From: Platynereis dumerilii
Lineage: Eukaryota; Annelida; Polychaeta; Phyllodocida; Nereididae
Length of the DNA: 64,000 nt
Direction: 5' to 3'
Assembly: GCA_026936325.1 (NCBI GenBank)
Contig: JAPTHN010000003.1
Location: 101,031,538-101,095,537, forward strand
The translations under genes and the position numbers were made by a program. Shown here piece by piece: positions 25,980-37,077 of the stretch (its first letter is position 1; each line of letters begins with the position of its first letter). The notes under the pieces were generated by a model. It saw only the letters and a program-made list of their open reading frames with translations, was not told the DNA's origin and made no database searches.

Positions 25980-27031
25980 GTAAGAAAAGTTCTGAAAACT
26001 CACTCGAAGACAGCTCAATCAGCAGACCTGAAAATACCTTCACAATACCAAAACAGTAGATCGTTGTACCTATCTCGAAATTTGAGTGTAAAGGTGGAAT
26101 GTTCAAGATAGGAGAAACATGGTCATATCCTTATGGCACCTTTAATATATAGGAATCTTTTTATTTTTTGCTTAACCCAAATCACATCACTTTTATGCAA
26201 AAAAGAGAGTAAAGTGCCTTGGTAACTATATCTTTCCATATGAGGAGAATGTCTTATATCAGTTTATGTCAAATCATGTCACAATTGATTCCTACCCATC
26301 CCAGATTGAAATTTTTAAAAGCCTTTGGGATGTAGGTTGTCTTATCATCTTTTCCTGCTGAAAGCATTCATCACAATGATCTATCTTCTCTCCCTTCCAA
26401 TTTACAGAGCAACGGGAGAGTACCAAGCAAATTCATGAACAGTTCCATTACACTCAAGCTTTCCATTACAGACATGATTCAACGATCTATTTAGTCCTCT
26501 GCTTTATTGAGCCGTCTCCCAGACATGAATTAAATCTGCCACATTAGCCAAATTCTGACATTCAATTTATACCACAGATGATATAATTGTGGAGCGAACG
26601 TTTCCTAATCAGTCTCACTGCTTCATACTTTTAAAAATAGGCTTTCATTTCACACATTCTGGTTGTGTTAGATATGAGTATCACAGACTTGCTATTTCAA
26701 AACTTATACTGTTTGAGGACTTTTTTTATCAATGCTTTTCAATATATTATCATGCTGTACAGCATTTTAATTGTGGTGGAGCTAACCTTGTCCTGTTTGA
26801 GTATTCTGGAAGTCCTATTTGTCTGCAGGAATGCTGAAATAAGCACCACAAGTTCCTCAATAACTTCCAAACGACTGTTTTCAGCAGACAAAACCTTCAG
26901 CAACTTTCTTGCTCCAATTTTTGCTTTTTACTCATCAAGTAGTAAGTTCTGCTTGGTCACGTCTATCTGGGATAGCCAGTTGAGCTCAGTGGCTGATGAC
27001 AGTTGACCTCACCCTTGTGCAATGAGGCCTT

Positions 27032-27063
27032 TCCAAGGAAATGGCACAGTTATCTTGGTAACC
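27032..27063. repeat. E1-type hairpin motif (U3)
   Basis: The motif is 'ttccaaggaaatggcacagt' then 'tatcttggtaacc'. A half copy lacking the left arm lies about 110 bp downstream ('cacagttctcttggtaaccc', near 27149). The same pair recurs in U4 at 41664 and 41766. The U3 interval between the two also carries a short G-rich run (27106-27120). Confidence 0.5.
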
Positions 27064-28398
27064 CGAGCTGAGCCCAATAGCCAAGACACACAGTGGTATA
27101 TTTTCCGGGGGGGTGGGGGGTAGGCTTTCCTAGAATGTGCCCTGAAGATACAATTCACAGTTCTCTTGGTAACCCAGCTGAGAAATATTGCCATGTCTTC
27201 CTGTCCATGATGGTTTCTGCTCTCTTTCTCCATGAACTACAGCTGCCAAACCTTCGAGGGCTTTTCACAATGATCTTCTAAATGCCAGACAGGATGTTTC
27301 AATGAGCACTGCCAAAACTGTGTTGAGCTCAAGAGCTGTCTGAGCACCACGTGATTGCCCCATTTTGTCAGCTATCTTCACACAGTGCACGGTTTGCAAC
27401 GGTCTGCAACTTCGGTTATCGAAGCACTCAATGACAATGTCTTCAAATGACAACTAATGTGTTATCTGCAAAATGTCTTTGTACTGCATTTCAAGTTTCG
27501 GCCTGCTGTTAAATGTAGGAAAGTGTGCATGGAACATTTATATAAGTCTGAAAATGACCAATTCAGTTCCAAATATAGATCTATCACAGAGCTTGGAGTG
27601 TGATGCTCAGTCAGACTCATAACAGTGCACTAGCTTCCAGAAGAGCTCGGTGAGCTGTGAGACGACACTCTTTGGATAAACCTCTTGTTTTTTGCAGCCC
27701 CTTATTAAATGGCATTGTTAGCTACCATTGGCTGCAGAAGTAAATCATTCAGATAACATGTCACCCTGATTTGGAAATCATCATTCAAGGCTGTGAAAAT
27801 GCAGTACGAGAAATATTCTGCAATATTTTGGTAGCCCTAAGGATGAAAACAATTCTGACAAGCTGTGGCAATTAAATTTCAATCAAGACTGGCAAACATC
27901 ACTAGTATTATCATACGTCATCAGTTGCATGATAAATCTGATGTCAAATGATAAGTCCCTTTTCATCTGAAGCCCAAGAGAACATTTTTGCAGTTTGCAT
28001 CACATAGAACATTTTAGTTTCACTCAAAACAGCTAAAGCAGATTGAAACCAGCCTTGCAAAAAACAGCAACCTTGCCTAAACACTGTTTTCACCTCAATT
28101 TTGTCAACCATAAAATATAGATATCCTGATTTAAGGCTTTCACAACTTGAAGGCTTGAAAGCCTACAGGCAATTAATCCAATAAATTAACTGCCATGTGT
28201 TTTAAACACCAGTGTGCTCATAAAAGGGACGGCTATAAAGTCTAAACTTGTAAAATACCTTTAAGATCCTTGAAAACGGAAAATCATCCAGAAACTTTCG
28301 CACCCGACCAACATGCAGTGGTATGTTTGGAAAGACACTAATTGATGAAACTAAACTTTCTGACAATGGCCTACTTCACCCTTGATCAAGACAGCATT

Positions 28399-28430
28399 GC
28401 CCAGGAAATGTCGTGGTTCACTTGGTCACC
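28399..28430. repeat. E2-type hairpin motif (U3)
   Basis: The motif 'gcccaggaaatgtcgtggtt' then 'cacttggtcacc' corresponds to the U2 copy at 18319. The following 300 bp matches U2 18350-18650 closely. Confidence 0.5.
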
Positions 28431-28837
28431 CGTCTGACCAAAAAAGTCATGTTCTCTTGCCAGAAATGACCAAACTTTGCAAACATTCAACATTTTCCTT
28501 CAGAAATGCAAGACAGGATGTTTCGGTGAGCAACAGCAAAGTGAGGACTGTTCAAGTATTCTGGAAGCACCACGCAATTGCCCTCTTTTGTCTGCAGTAT
28601 TGGCTGTAGAAGCATTTCCAGAAGCAATTGCAGAAGAATTACAAGTTCCTGAAAGGTCTGCAAATGATGAAGAGGAGCTGTTAGCAGACCATCTTGGCCC
28701 CAGAAGATCCATATCTTGGCTCCTTTAGAATTGTGGCTCGTTGGTACCCATTTCCCTTGCATGGATTTTACGACAAATCATTAGGTTTCTTCAATGTCTA
28801 ACTTTTCATGCATGCCCTTTAACTACATTATTAAATG

Positions 28838-30042
28838 GTGTCCGGCAAGGAGCTAGCTCTAGCTGTCCATTATTTACATGCTTTATTGACCCTATCATTG
28901 ATACCATTGCGAGAGTGGGAAGGGACGGCTGGCTCGAGGACTTACACACCATTCTCTTAATGGATGACACTGCTGTCCTAGCCACTTCAAGAGAGCAAAT
29001 GGCACTTAAGCTGAGACTACTGGTTGAAAAAACTCACGACTTAGGGATGGTGATCAATCCATCTAAGTCAAAGTTCATTTGCATCAATGGTGAGAGAGAC
29101 AGTTTCGAGATTGGAGATATCTCAATTGGATACACTGAAACGTACACTTACCTTGGAACCCCCATTATCGCTTCATCAATCACGATGCAGGTGCAGGAAC
29201 ACCTGAGGTCTAAGAACTCTCATGTGCTGAAATTCATGTCATTCCTTACAAAAAACTCTGACGCCCCTTGGCAAGCAAAATTTAAAGTGTGGGACAGCGC
29301 TGTGAAGAGCGCCTTGTTTTTCAGTTGCCAGACTTGGTTGACTAACAATTTGCGATCAGCTGAGACAGTATTCACTACCACCTTGAAATTACTGCTAGGC
29401 ATCCGCAACTCCGTATGCAATGACCTAGTCCTAACAGAGCTAGGGATGGGGGATGCAAAAGCACACATTAGACAACAGCAAAAACAGTTTCTACTGAAGA
29501 TGCAAAGACGGACTGATTTTGATGACTCATATATCTCAAGGATTATCAACTTGGCAATTACAAAGCGAAGCCCAGCTGGACTTGTTCTGCAAGATATATT
29601 ATCAAAATCTGATGATTACAATTACGTTGATGCTTGCCGGACTGAAACTAAAGTAAAGATTAGACAATCTCCGTCCACAAGGAGAACAACCTATTTGGAA
29701 TTCAATCCTGAACTGTCAGTGCACTCAATGTACAGTCAAGGATCTAGCATCATGGAAAAACACCGAATAGCCACCACCAGACTTCGTCTGGCAGCTCACT
29801 ACCTCCGAATTGAAACAGGACGATGGTCAAGGACACCGCGGGAGCTCAGGCTGTGCCAGTGTGGTGTTGTTCAGACAGAACTACATGCACTTTGTCAGTG
29901 TACGCTGACTCAACATATCAGAGACACTTTCTCAAATTTGGACTTCAGTTGTTTAAATTTCCTCATGTGTGATTTGGACTGTAGAGCGATGATCAGATAC
30001 TGCTATGATGTGACAAATTTCTTCAGAACCTATGGACACTAA
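28838..30042 (+). CDS. LINE reverse transcriptase, C-terminal part (partial)
   Basis: This frame of about 400 codons is open from the element's truncated end to its stop. The open frame extends upstream to an ATG at 28741, but those codons lie in duplicated flank DNA and are not part of the protein. RT motifs in order are GVRQGASSSCPLF (block with the conserved GxxQG), LHTILLMDDTAVLATS (catalytic box, LMDD in place of the usual F/YADD), LGMVINPSKSKF and YLGTPI. The C-terminal quarter has LRIETGRW, then a Cys/His cluster (CQCG...H..CQC) typical of the zinc-binding tail of many invertebrate LINEs. No endonuclease domain remains. The clade was not determined. It is unlikely to be an active gene by itself. 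Confidence 0.85.
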
Positions 30043-30139
30043 TTTTGTGATTTTTTGTTATTATTTTTATATGTACCAGATGTTTGTGGATGTAAACCTT
30101 ATCTTGTGCACAGTAAGCAATAAAAGTTCTACTACTACT
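28838..30139 (+). mobile_element. 5'-truncated LINE (non-LTR retrotransposon)
   Basis: The empty site in U2 reads 'ttattaaatg|tacagtctcgag' (near 18843). In U3 the same flanks are separated by about 1.3 kb, which sets the ends at 28838 and about 30139. The element begins inside the RT domain, so it is 5'-truncated, as is usual for target-primed reverse transcription. The 3' end has AATAAA (30119) and ends in a short (CTA)n tract rather than long poly(A). No target duplication is evident. The intact frame and clean ends suggest a fairly recent insertion after the unit duplications. Confidence 0.85.
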
Positions 30140-30922
30140 ACAGTGTCGAGTGTTATCACAAATTTAACTGACATCAGCTCAAGGCAAGTGCACATTAAAA
30201 TCAGTGAAGGAACTCTTTGGTGGCTACCGCAACCATTCTGTCAGTCTGAAACCGCTCAGATCATCATGCATCATACTGAAATCACCTGCTCCTTAGCAAT
30301 ATAGTTACACAGTACTTTGTCATTCCAGTTTTGTACTGCTACCAGCCAGTTTCTCTGGCTTCTGTCTGGCACATTTCTACAAATAGACTTAGAAGCAACA
30401 GTCCTTTTATTCAGAGCTCCAGAAAGTTGAAATACCAGACAACCACAGCCAAGCACATGACATGGTATAATGTGATTTTGTCTTTTTTCTTTTTTCCTTA
30501 AAGGTTTCTGTGAATGTCTTTGCTTCTTTTTTTTTTTAAATGATGATTTTTTGTTGTGGGGAACCAACACTGTATGCAGCTATAAGACAACCAGCTTCAC
30601 ATGGACGATACTAACAGGTATAGCACACCGTTACCCACCATAAAATTTCAATTGTTTTTCAAACCACTTTTATAGAAATATATTTTAACATAATAAGCTT
30701 CACAAAAACCTATCAAGCACTAAAAGGAGCCTTTTCTCCATAGAACTGGGTTGAACTTTTCAACTTCATATCAGTTATTCACTCGTCATTATAGAATCGA
30801 TGAAAGTGAGATCTCCAAGCAAGGACAGGTCTGTCAAGCATAGCTACTGATATCCATGAAAATTGAGACTGACAATTTCCATGGCAGTTGATAGTTGACC
30901 GAACCAGGGGGCACTAAGACAT

Positions 30923-30956
30923 TGCCTAGGAAACTGTACTTTTCCATTGGTAACCC
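30923..30956. repeat. E3-type hairpin motif (U3)
   Basis: The motif is 'attgcctaggaaactgtact' then 'tttccattggtaacc'. It follows 'gcagttgatagttgacc', which also precedes E3 copies at 44284, about 54115 and 58573. Confidence 0.45.
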
Positions 30957-32469
30957 CAGATGAAACAAACGGACAAGTCTTCCTGACTGTGATGTTTTCT
31001 ACTAATTTTCTGCTTGATGCCAAACTCAGAGCTTTTTACATGGCTCACCGTTACGTACTGCTGTCATGTTTAAACAGGTAACAACAAAGTTTATCTCTTC
31101 TATATGAGAATCACATGCGTGCATCCATTAGGTATGCTCTAGTCCTCACATTCACCAGCAGTTGAACCTGTTACCTGCCTATCAACTCAAAGAGCAATTT
31201 TCAATTAACAAATCACTTCCTTTGACTTTTTACTTAAATCTGTAAAATTATTTAGTGTTTTCTACTTACTGATGTCCTGACTCTTGGAAAACTCACTGTC
31301 CATGGTTATATGAAATTGTGCAGTTCACATTAAGCTGACTGCCTCTGTTTCATATATACATTGTAGTATTGGCATGAAACCATAAACAAACAGTACTTGG
31401 CTTTTTAAAACAGGAAGCAGCAAAATCACAGATTTGTTAAAGCCCAAAAATAAAAACAATTTATGATCAGCAATAAAAAGAAAAGCAATTAAAGCTGACA
31501 AACATTAGGGATGTCACAATACCGCATACGTCATCTGTAAGATAAATTGCCTCTTCTACGCTCAGATGACAATGATCTTTATGGCCAAAACAAGTGCCAA
31601 GTCGGAAGCCTTTCACAGACTGTTGAAAAAAGGTTGATCTCACTGTGTTGTTCCTAAAAAACACAAGTCCGAAAAATACTGGTGAACTAATACTCTTTCA
31701 TTGAAATTCCGTGGCCAACACAAACAAACTAAGCATTTACAGGAAGAAGATGGTCTCTTGCAACACAGAACAATTTTTGTGTCGGCAAAATGAACTGATA
31801 TAGCTGGCTTTGCACTGTATGAAAATATATAATAATCTTACATGAATATTAGAATATGTCTCTGCATAAATTCAGCCAAAAAGCACTTACTCAATTCATG
31901 CTCCATAGTTACTGGTACTACATTTTATCATATTAAAGGTATAGCACAGACTGAGCATTACTTCTATTGTACAATGCCTCTCATGATGAACAACCATATT
32001 ACTAGAAGATTTCTGAAGACCTATGAAGTCTTTTGATGTCTTTGAGAAGAGAGGTGGAGGGAACAGGGGACAAACTAGGTCAACTAATTAAGTTAGGAGA
32101 CACAGTTTACAAATCTTGTTAGCAATATTCTTAGCACTGGAAACACCAGGACTTTATGAAGCTTACAGAGGGGACCCACTCACAGCCAATTCTGGTTGAC
32201 AAATCTGCTCAGGGAATGTAGCAGTAATCACGGTTATCAGTGCCTCAGAGGCTGCTAATCATACATAAGCCTAATTAATTCTGTCTTTAATTGACAAATA
32301 TTCTGTTTTGTCTGTGTAAAAATCTGTTTTATGTTTTTCTAGTATTTCACACTCCTGTATCATTCTATTTTGCCTAATAACAGGTGGCAAATTGACAGTC
32401 ATGGTCAGTTCAATATGTCATGAGAATGATAATAAATACCTAATTAGAGTATCAATTCTGCTCGCTATT

Positions 32470-32790
32470 TGCAGTTAAGTGAAATAATGGCACGTCACAT
32501 TCTCTTTAACAATAGCTCTTAACAAATAAGGTATGCAAGTTTGGAGGAGCTAATCAAGAGGAGAAATCTATAAGTGGCGCAACACCTCTTTGACGGACAC
32601 TTTGGCATTCACCATTTCCTGTATTTTATGAGATAGATAATTCCCTGTCTGTGAGACAGCCAATATAGGGACATGTACTCATCAATCAGTAAGCTGTCCC
32701 TCTGTGTGAAAAGTGCCACATGTTGATCTGTTGCCCAACCCGCCAGACACTGAGAGACTGTGACATTGGAGGCTGCAGGGTGCTGTCCTT
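32470..32790 (+). promoter_or_regulatory. Promoter-like module P, copy 3
   Basis: The core is TATAAG (32569-32574) after 'ggaggagctaatcaagagga', then the GATA tract, 'gggacatgtactc' and ATCAATCA. Just downstream, a stretch of about 25 bp ('gctgtccttaattcatcact') is tandemly duplicated (32780-32825), a difference from copy 2. Confidence 0.45.
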
Positions 32791-33399
32791 AATTCATCAC
32801 TTATGCTGTCCTTAATTCATCACTTACTCCAATACTTTTCTCTCATCTGTCCACTCTTTAGCTAACTTTTTTTTTCTCTCGCTTTGCTCACCTTGAATCA
32901 TTTGCCTCTCTTTATCTATGATTAGTTAAGGAAAAAGATGTCATTGATCTTTTGATGTTTATATTAAAAGGACCCTTCATTTAAATCTCTGTTATTCTTT
33001 AATCAATCAAAAATCATACTCAGTGGAGCTCAAATCAGTGTTATCTACTACCTGATTCACGATGAGCAATCTTGACCTAGCATACTGGGAAAATCTATAA
33101 CCATTCAATTGCATTGGAAAGGGGAACAGTAGATGTGAAAAGTGTAAAAACTTACTTTTATCTGTTTGGTATCCACAGAGAATCACACCTCCAATTCACA
33201 TATCCGTGGAGTTTCTGAAAAAATGTTGTAAATAATGTTACTTTTTGTGAGACCGGAGTATTTGAAGAATCAGTGTAGGTATATCAGAGTGTTGTTAGTG
33301 GGTTATGCATTGATGCACTGATGGACTGATGCACTAAGTGTATTTCCTGTTGGTAAGATCCAAGAGACAGATCCCAAAACTTGATCTGTCAATATTTCA

Positions 33400-33740
33400 C
33401 TTTTGACACCTTCATTAGATGGCAGAATATATCGCAGAAACAGCACTACCACCCTAGTTGAAATACATTCACACACAATCTCATACACCCGAAGACCTGG
33501 TATTAGAATTTATCATTGCAGAAGATCCAACATTACATCCATGTGTGTTCCACAAGGCCCAAGAGCCGACTGGTTCTGCAGCTTCCATGAGATAACCTTT
33601 AAGGCATGCCCCTGCTGCCACCTGGCGGGGCTTCTTGCAGATCAATAAATTCCAATCTGGTTATCAGCCATCTTCACTTCCCATCATTATGCTTGAGCAT
33701 GCAGAGAATCATCACCATTTCATTGGCTGCTGATACGTTA
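33400..33740. repeat. Conserved GC-rich block B, copy 3
   Basis: It keeps the 'ccacctggcggggcttc' core (33619-33635). One extra C in 'catgcccctg' relative to copies 1 and 2 shifts all frames, supporting a non-coding nature. Confidence 0.6.
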
Positions 33741-35150
33741 ACAACAGATAAACTGATGAAAGCAGATAAAGAGCAGATAACTTTGAAGTTAATAATTTAA
33801 ATGGAAATTGTAGTGAAGATATCATAGCTGATAAAAGAGGATGTTAGCTGTTTCCGTCAGGGCTCTGTGATATGCAGTAAAAAGCATATGGAAAAAGCTT
33901 TAATCTTAGTTATTTTCCAGTCACCTTAGCCAAAAAACATGCACACCTGGACATTAACCCTAAAACTGAGTCATAAGTGAAGTGAGAGAGAAGGTATCTA
34001 TTTCTAAATCGGCAGTGTAACATTTAGTTAAATTTTTTTTTTAAGTTATGCAAAACTAATGTTCCCATTATATCATGATACATCCGATTTAGATTCATAA
34101 TTTAACTTGACAACAAAGAAGTGATGTAATAATATCTTATTGAAATATTCATATGCTAGAATTGTTTTGAGATTGGCCTGCCTTCTTGTAAAGCTTCTAT
34201 GAGTGGTGCAGTAATTTACGCTTCATGGAAACCACACACCCTGTTTAACCAATATTTTATGATCAATTATTAAAGTGATGATGGAATTGGTCTTCCAAAA
34301 GTGACAGTGTCTAAACTGTCTAATAACATATCAAGCTGAATTGCTATATTGATCCAGTAAAAATTCATTCATATTCCCTTTTGAAACCTATGATTAGGCA
34401 GTGAAATAGAATGGCTTGTCTTGAATAATCATGGCACTCTAATATTCAACGCATGTTGCTAATTATCAGAGTGAAAGAATATTTAGACTATTATCTGGGA
34501 ATGCTTTGTTACCAGAATAAGTAAATGTGGGTGGACTGAGAAATTGACATTTCCTAATAAGCATAATGGTAACTATGCACTAATGTACCATTATGTAAAT
34601 GCAATTGTGAGTAACTTCTGTTTCCCTCTTAGGGTTGCCCTTGAAAGTGTGAATCAGGCTAATAAGTGTATTTGCTGCTGTGGGAGCCAATGTCCAATAA
34701 AGCGTAAGCAGGATCTCATATTGACACCACTGAACATGCAATATTTCTTCTGGAGTGTCAAATCAGCAATTTACCTGGGACACAACTTCACTTATTTTAC
34801 CATCTGTAAAACAGCAACCAAACTCCTTCATATGTGTACTGAACAGCATTTAGATGAAGCTAAAAAGACAAATGTGATGCTTGCAAAATCGGTCAAGGCC
34901 TTGTCCATGGTTAGAGGACCATGAAAGAGCATGACCACCAGCCACTAAGTAGTCTTCAGTTGTAGTGCTGAAACACTCAACGCATTCTAGCTGGTTGTAA
35001 CATTGTCCCTAACAGTGTCACACTGTGGATGCAGATACAAGAGTGTTTTTGAGTGGACGAAATGAGTGACACTGGCGTAGGAGATTTCAACTCGCTTTAT
35101 TGTAGTAGCATTAGTGTAGTAAGCGTTGTAAGCTTAGCAAGCGTTGAAAG

Positions 35151-35511
35151 CGCTTACTACACTAATGCTACTACAATAAAGCGAGTTGAAATCTCCTACG
35201 CCAGTGTCACTCATTTCGTCCACTCAAAAACAGTTAAAATTCATTTTCCTACTGCATGAAAGATTCTTGAATATCCATTTTACATGTAAAAAGTCCAGTT
35301 AAAGAAAATACATGTTTCCAGTTGGAAGGAAAAGCTTGAAGTGACCAAATTGACCAGAATTGACAGGATGTATTGACACATTCACAGTTACACAAGAAGG
35401 TGCACAAAAGACATGAAATCACAGCTATAGGAGCAGAACAGTTACAAGAACATGACAGTTATGAGCACGACAGTTATTGAAGTCAGTTACAAACATTCAC
35501 TGTTTCACAGC
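35151..35511 (-). repeat. LTR of the BEL/Pao fossil (left copy)
   Basis: About 360 bp match 36670-37023 with a single difference noticed (near 35369). Its outer side adjoins an inverted LTR fragment of about 107 bp, forming a large palindrome. Confidence 0.85.
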
Positions 35512-35559
35512 ACCCCCTTGAGGACTGCCGGGGAAGTCATCAATTAAATGTGAGCTTCT

Positions 35560-36460
35560 TCAAGAAGACAAACCTTTCGCTGCAGGTCGAACATAGGAGG
35601 CACCTTGAGCAGTCTTCAATTTCAAGGAGCGGACGTTTCCATCATCACTGGGCATAACTTCTGTGATCCTGGCCAATGACCACTGTCCTCTTGGTTTGTT
35701 GTCATCGATCAAAAGCACAAGATCATTGACCATCAGATTCCTCTCAGATTTAGTCCATTTCTTGCGAACAGTCAATGAAGGCAGGTATTCAGAAGTCCAT
35801 CTTCTCCACAAATGGTCAGCCAGTACTTGGGATTGTCTCCATCTTCTGCGACTATCCCTGTCCACAGTGGGGAAAGAGCCAGGAGGAACATGTGGGTGTT
35901 GGTCATGACGCAGAAAATGGTTTGGTGTCAAAGCGGTGAAGTCTGTAGGATCCGTACTGTTATACGTCAGTGGTCTGCTGTTGATCACGTCTTCAACTTC
36001 TATTAGAGCTGTCCGCAGCACTGTCTCAGTAACACACTGTTCCTTCAACACATTCTTTAATGCCGACTTGGTAGACTTGACAAGCCTCTCCCAGGCTCCA
36101 CCAAAGTGCGGAGCATTAGGTGGAATGAAGTGCCACTTGATGGATGATTTCAGCAGGAAGTTATGAAGACTGTCACTTTCATCCAAGGTAGACAGAAGTT
36201 CCCGCAGTTCATTTGATGCCCGAATAAAGTTCTTCCCATTGTCGCTGAACAATTCCGCTGGCTTTCCCCGATGGCCAATGAAGCTTCTAAGGGCCATGAT
36301 GAAATCATCTGCTTCGAGAGAGTCAGCCAATTCCAAGTGAATAGCTCTCGTCACCAGACATGTGAACAAGCACCCCCATTTCTTCAGACGGGATCTCGCA
36401 CACTTCACTGTCAGCGGCCCAAAGTAATCAACTCCAGTGAATTCAAATGGTCGGCTCGGC
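35560..36460 (-). pseudogene. BEL/Pao integrase region (fossil)
   Basis: The minus-strand translation shows an integrase catalytic core (blocks FTGVDYFGPL, ELFSDNGKNF and PHFGGAWERL) followed by a C-terminal domain typical of Pao-type polyproteins (WTKSERNLMVNDLVLL, RGQWSLARITEV). It is part of an incomplete element and lacks the rest of the polyprotein. The family call is confident from these blocks. Confidence 0.85.
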
Positions 36461-36636
36461 TTCCTTTTCCTCGTTATCACGGCTTGGATCTGGACAGCGA
36501 CATTCAGATGCATGTATTCTGCGACGCATCGGAACTTGGCTTCGCGGCAGTTGCTTATCTTCGAGAGGCGGGGAGCTCCATCCGATGTTCACAAGTTGCT
36601 TCCAAATCCCACGTTGCACCTGTAAAATCAACACTC

Positions 36637-37023
36637 ACGCTTTCAACGCTTGCTAAGCTTACAACGCTTACTACACTAATGCTACTACAATAAAGCGAGT
36701 TGAAATCTCCTACGCCAGTGTCACTCATTTCGTCCACTCAAAAACAGTTAAAATTCATTTTCCTACTGCATGAAAGATTCTTGAATATCCATTTTACATG
36801 TAAAAAGTCCAGTTAAAGAAAATACATGTTTCCAGTTGGAAGGAAAAGCTTGAAGTGACCAAATTGACCAGAATTGACAGGATGCATTGACACATTCACA
36901 GTTACACAAGAAGGTGCACAAAAGACATGAAATCACAGCTATAGGAGCAGAACAGTTACAAGAACATGACAGTTATGAGCACGACAGTTATTGAAGTCAG
37001 TTACAAACATTCACTGTTTCACA
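36637..37023 (-). repeat. LTR of the BEL/Pao fossil (right copy)
   Basis: This is the longer of the two LTR copies, about 387 bp. It ends CA immediately before the AAGAG target duplication. Confidence 0.8.
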
Positions 37024-37077
37024 AAGAGTGTCAGATATATCGGGGCTGGAGGTTGTAGCAAGTTTGTAGTTCCTTTT

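Larger units (their letters stand above)
20460..31240. repeat. Tandem-duplication unit U3 (most complete)
   Basis: This is the most complete unit. It holds P (21.69-22.01 kb), B (22.59-22.93 kb), C (24.2 kb), D (25.74-26.1 kb), G (26.41 kb), E1 (27.03 kb), E2 (28.40 kb), F (30.41 kb) and E3 (30.92 kb). Its start 'tatttagtgttttc' (20458) recurs at 31248, the start of U4. Sequence between landmarks is AT-rich and non-coding as far as I can see. A (TAGA)n tract and one LINE are private to this copy. Confidence 0.8.
35044..37023 (-). mobile_element. BEL/Pao LTR retrotransposon fossil, internally rearranged
   Basis: The insertion of about 2 kb starts TG, ends CA and is flanked by 5-bp AAGAG duplications (35039-35043, 37024-37028). 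U3 and U5 have the empty site (near 24288 and 47673). Parts from left to right are an inverted LTR fragment (about 35044-35150), one LTR (about 35151-35511), a purine-rich tract on the minus strand next to it, an integrase region (minus strand), an RNase H-like piece in the opposite orientation (about 36460-36630), and a second LTR (about 36637-37023). The LTRs look almost identical, so the insertion is young. It lacks most of gag and pol and is broken; I treat it as a dead, rearranged copy. Confidence 0.85.

Noticed and set aside
27009-27233. Minus-strand frames with a recurring 'TVPFPW' around the E1 motif as a peptide family
   Set aside because: The recurrence is explained by the E hairpin DNA motif; neighbouring residues and frames change between copies.
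28741-28837. Start of the LINE reading frame at the ATG at 28741
   Set aside because: U2 shows that these bases are duplicated flank DNA. The LINE begins at about 28838 and the upstream codons are open by chance.
34544-34924. 126-aa open frame in U4 with a cysteine-rich patch (CICCCGSQCPIK)
   Set aside because: Sister frames at 23762 and 47180 are nearly identical DNA, so conservation is uninformative. The older copies in U2 (16.93 kb) and U7 (63.2 kb) have stops and frame-shifting indels. A GTGAGT/CTCTTAG pair inside would leave an intron of only about 40 nt.
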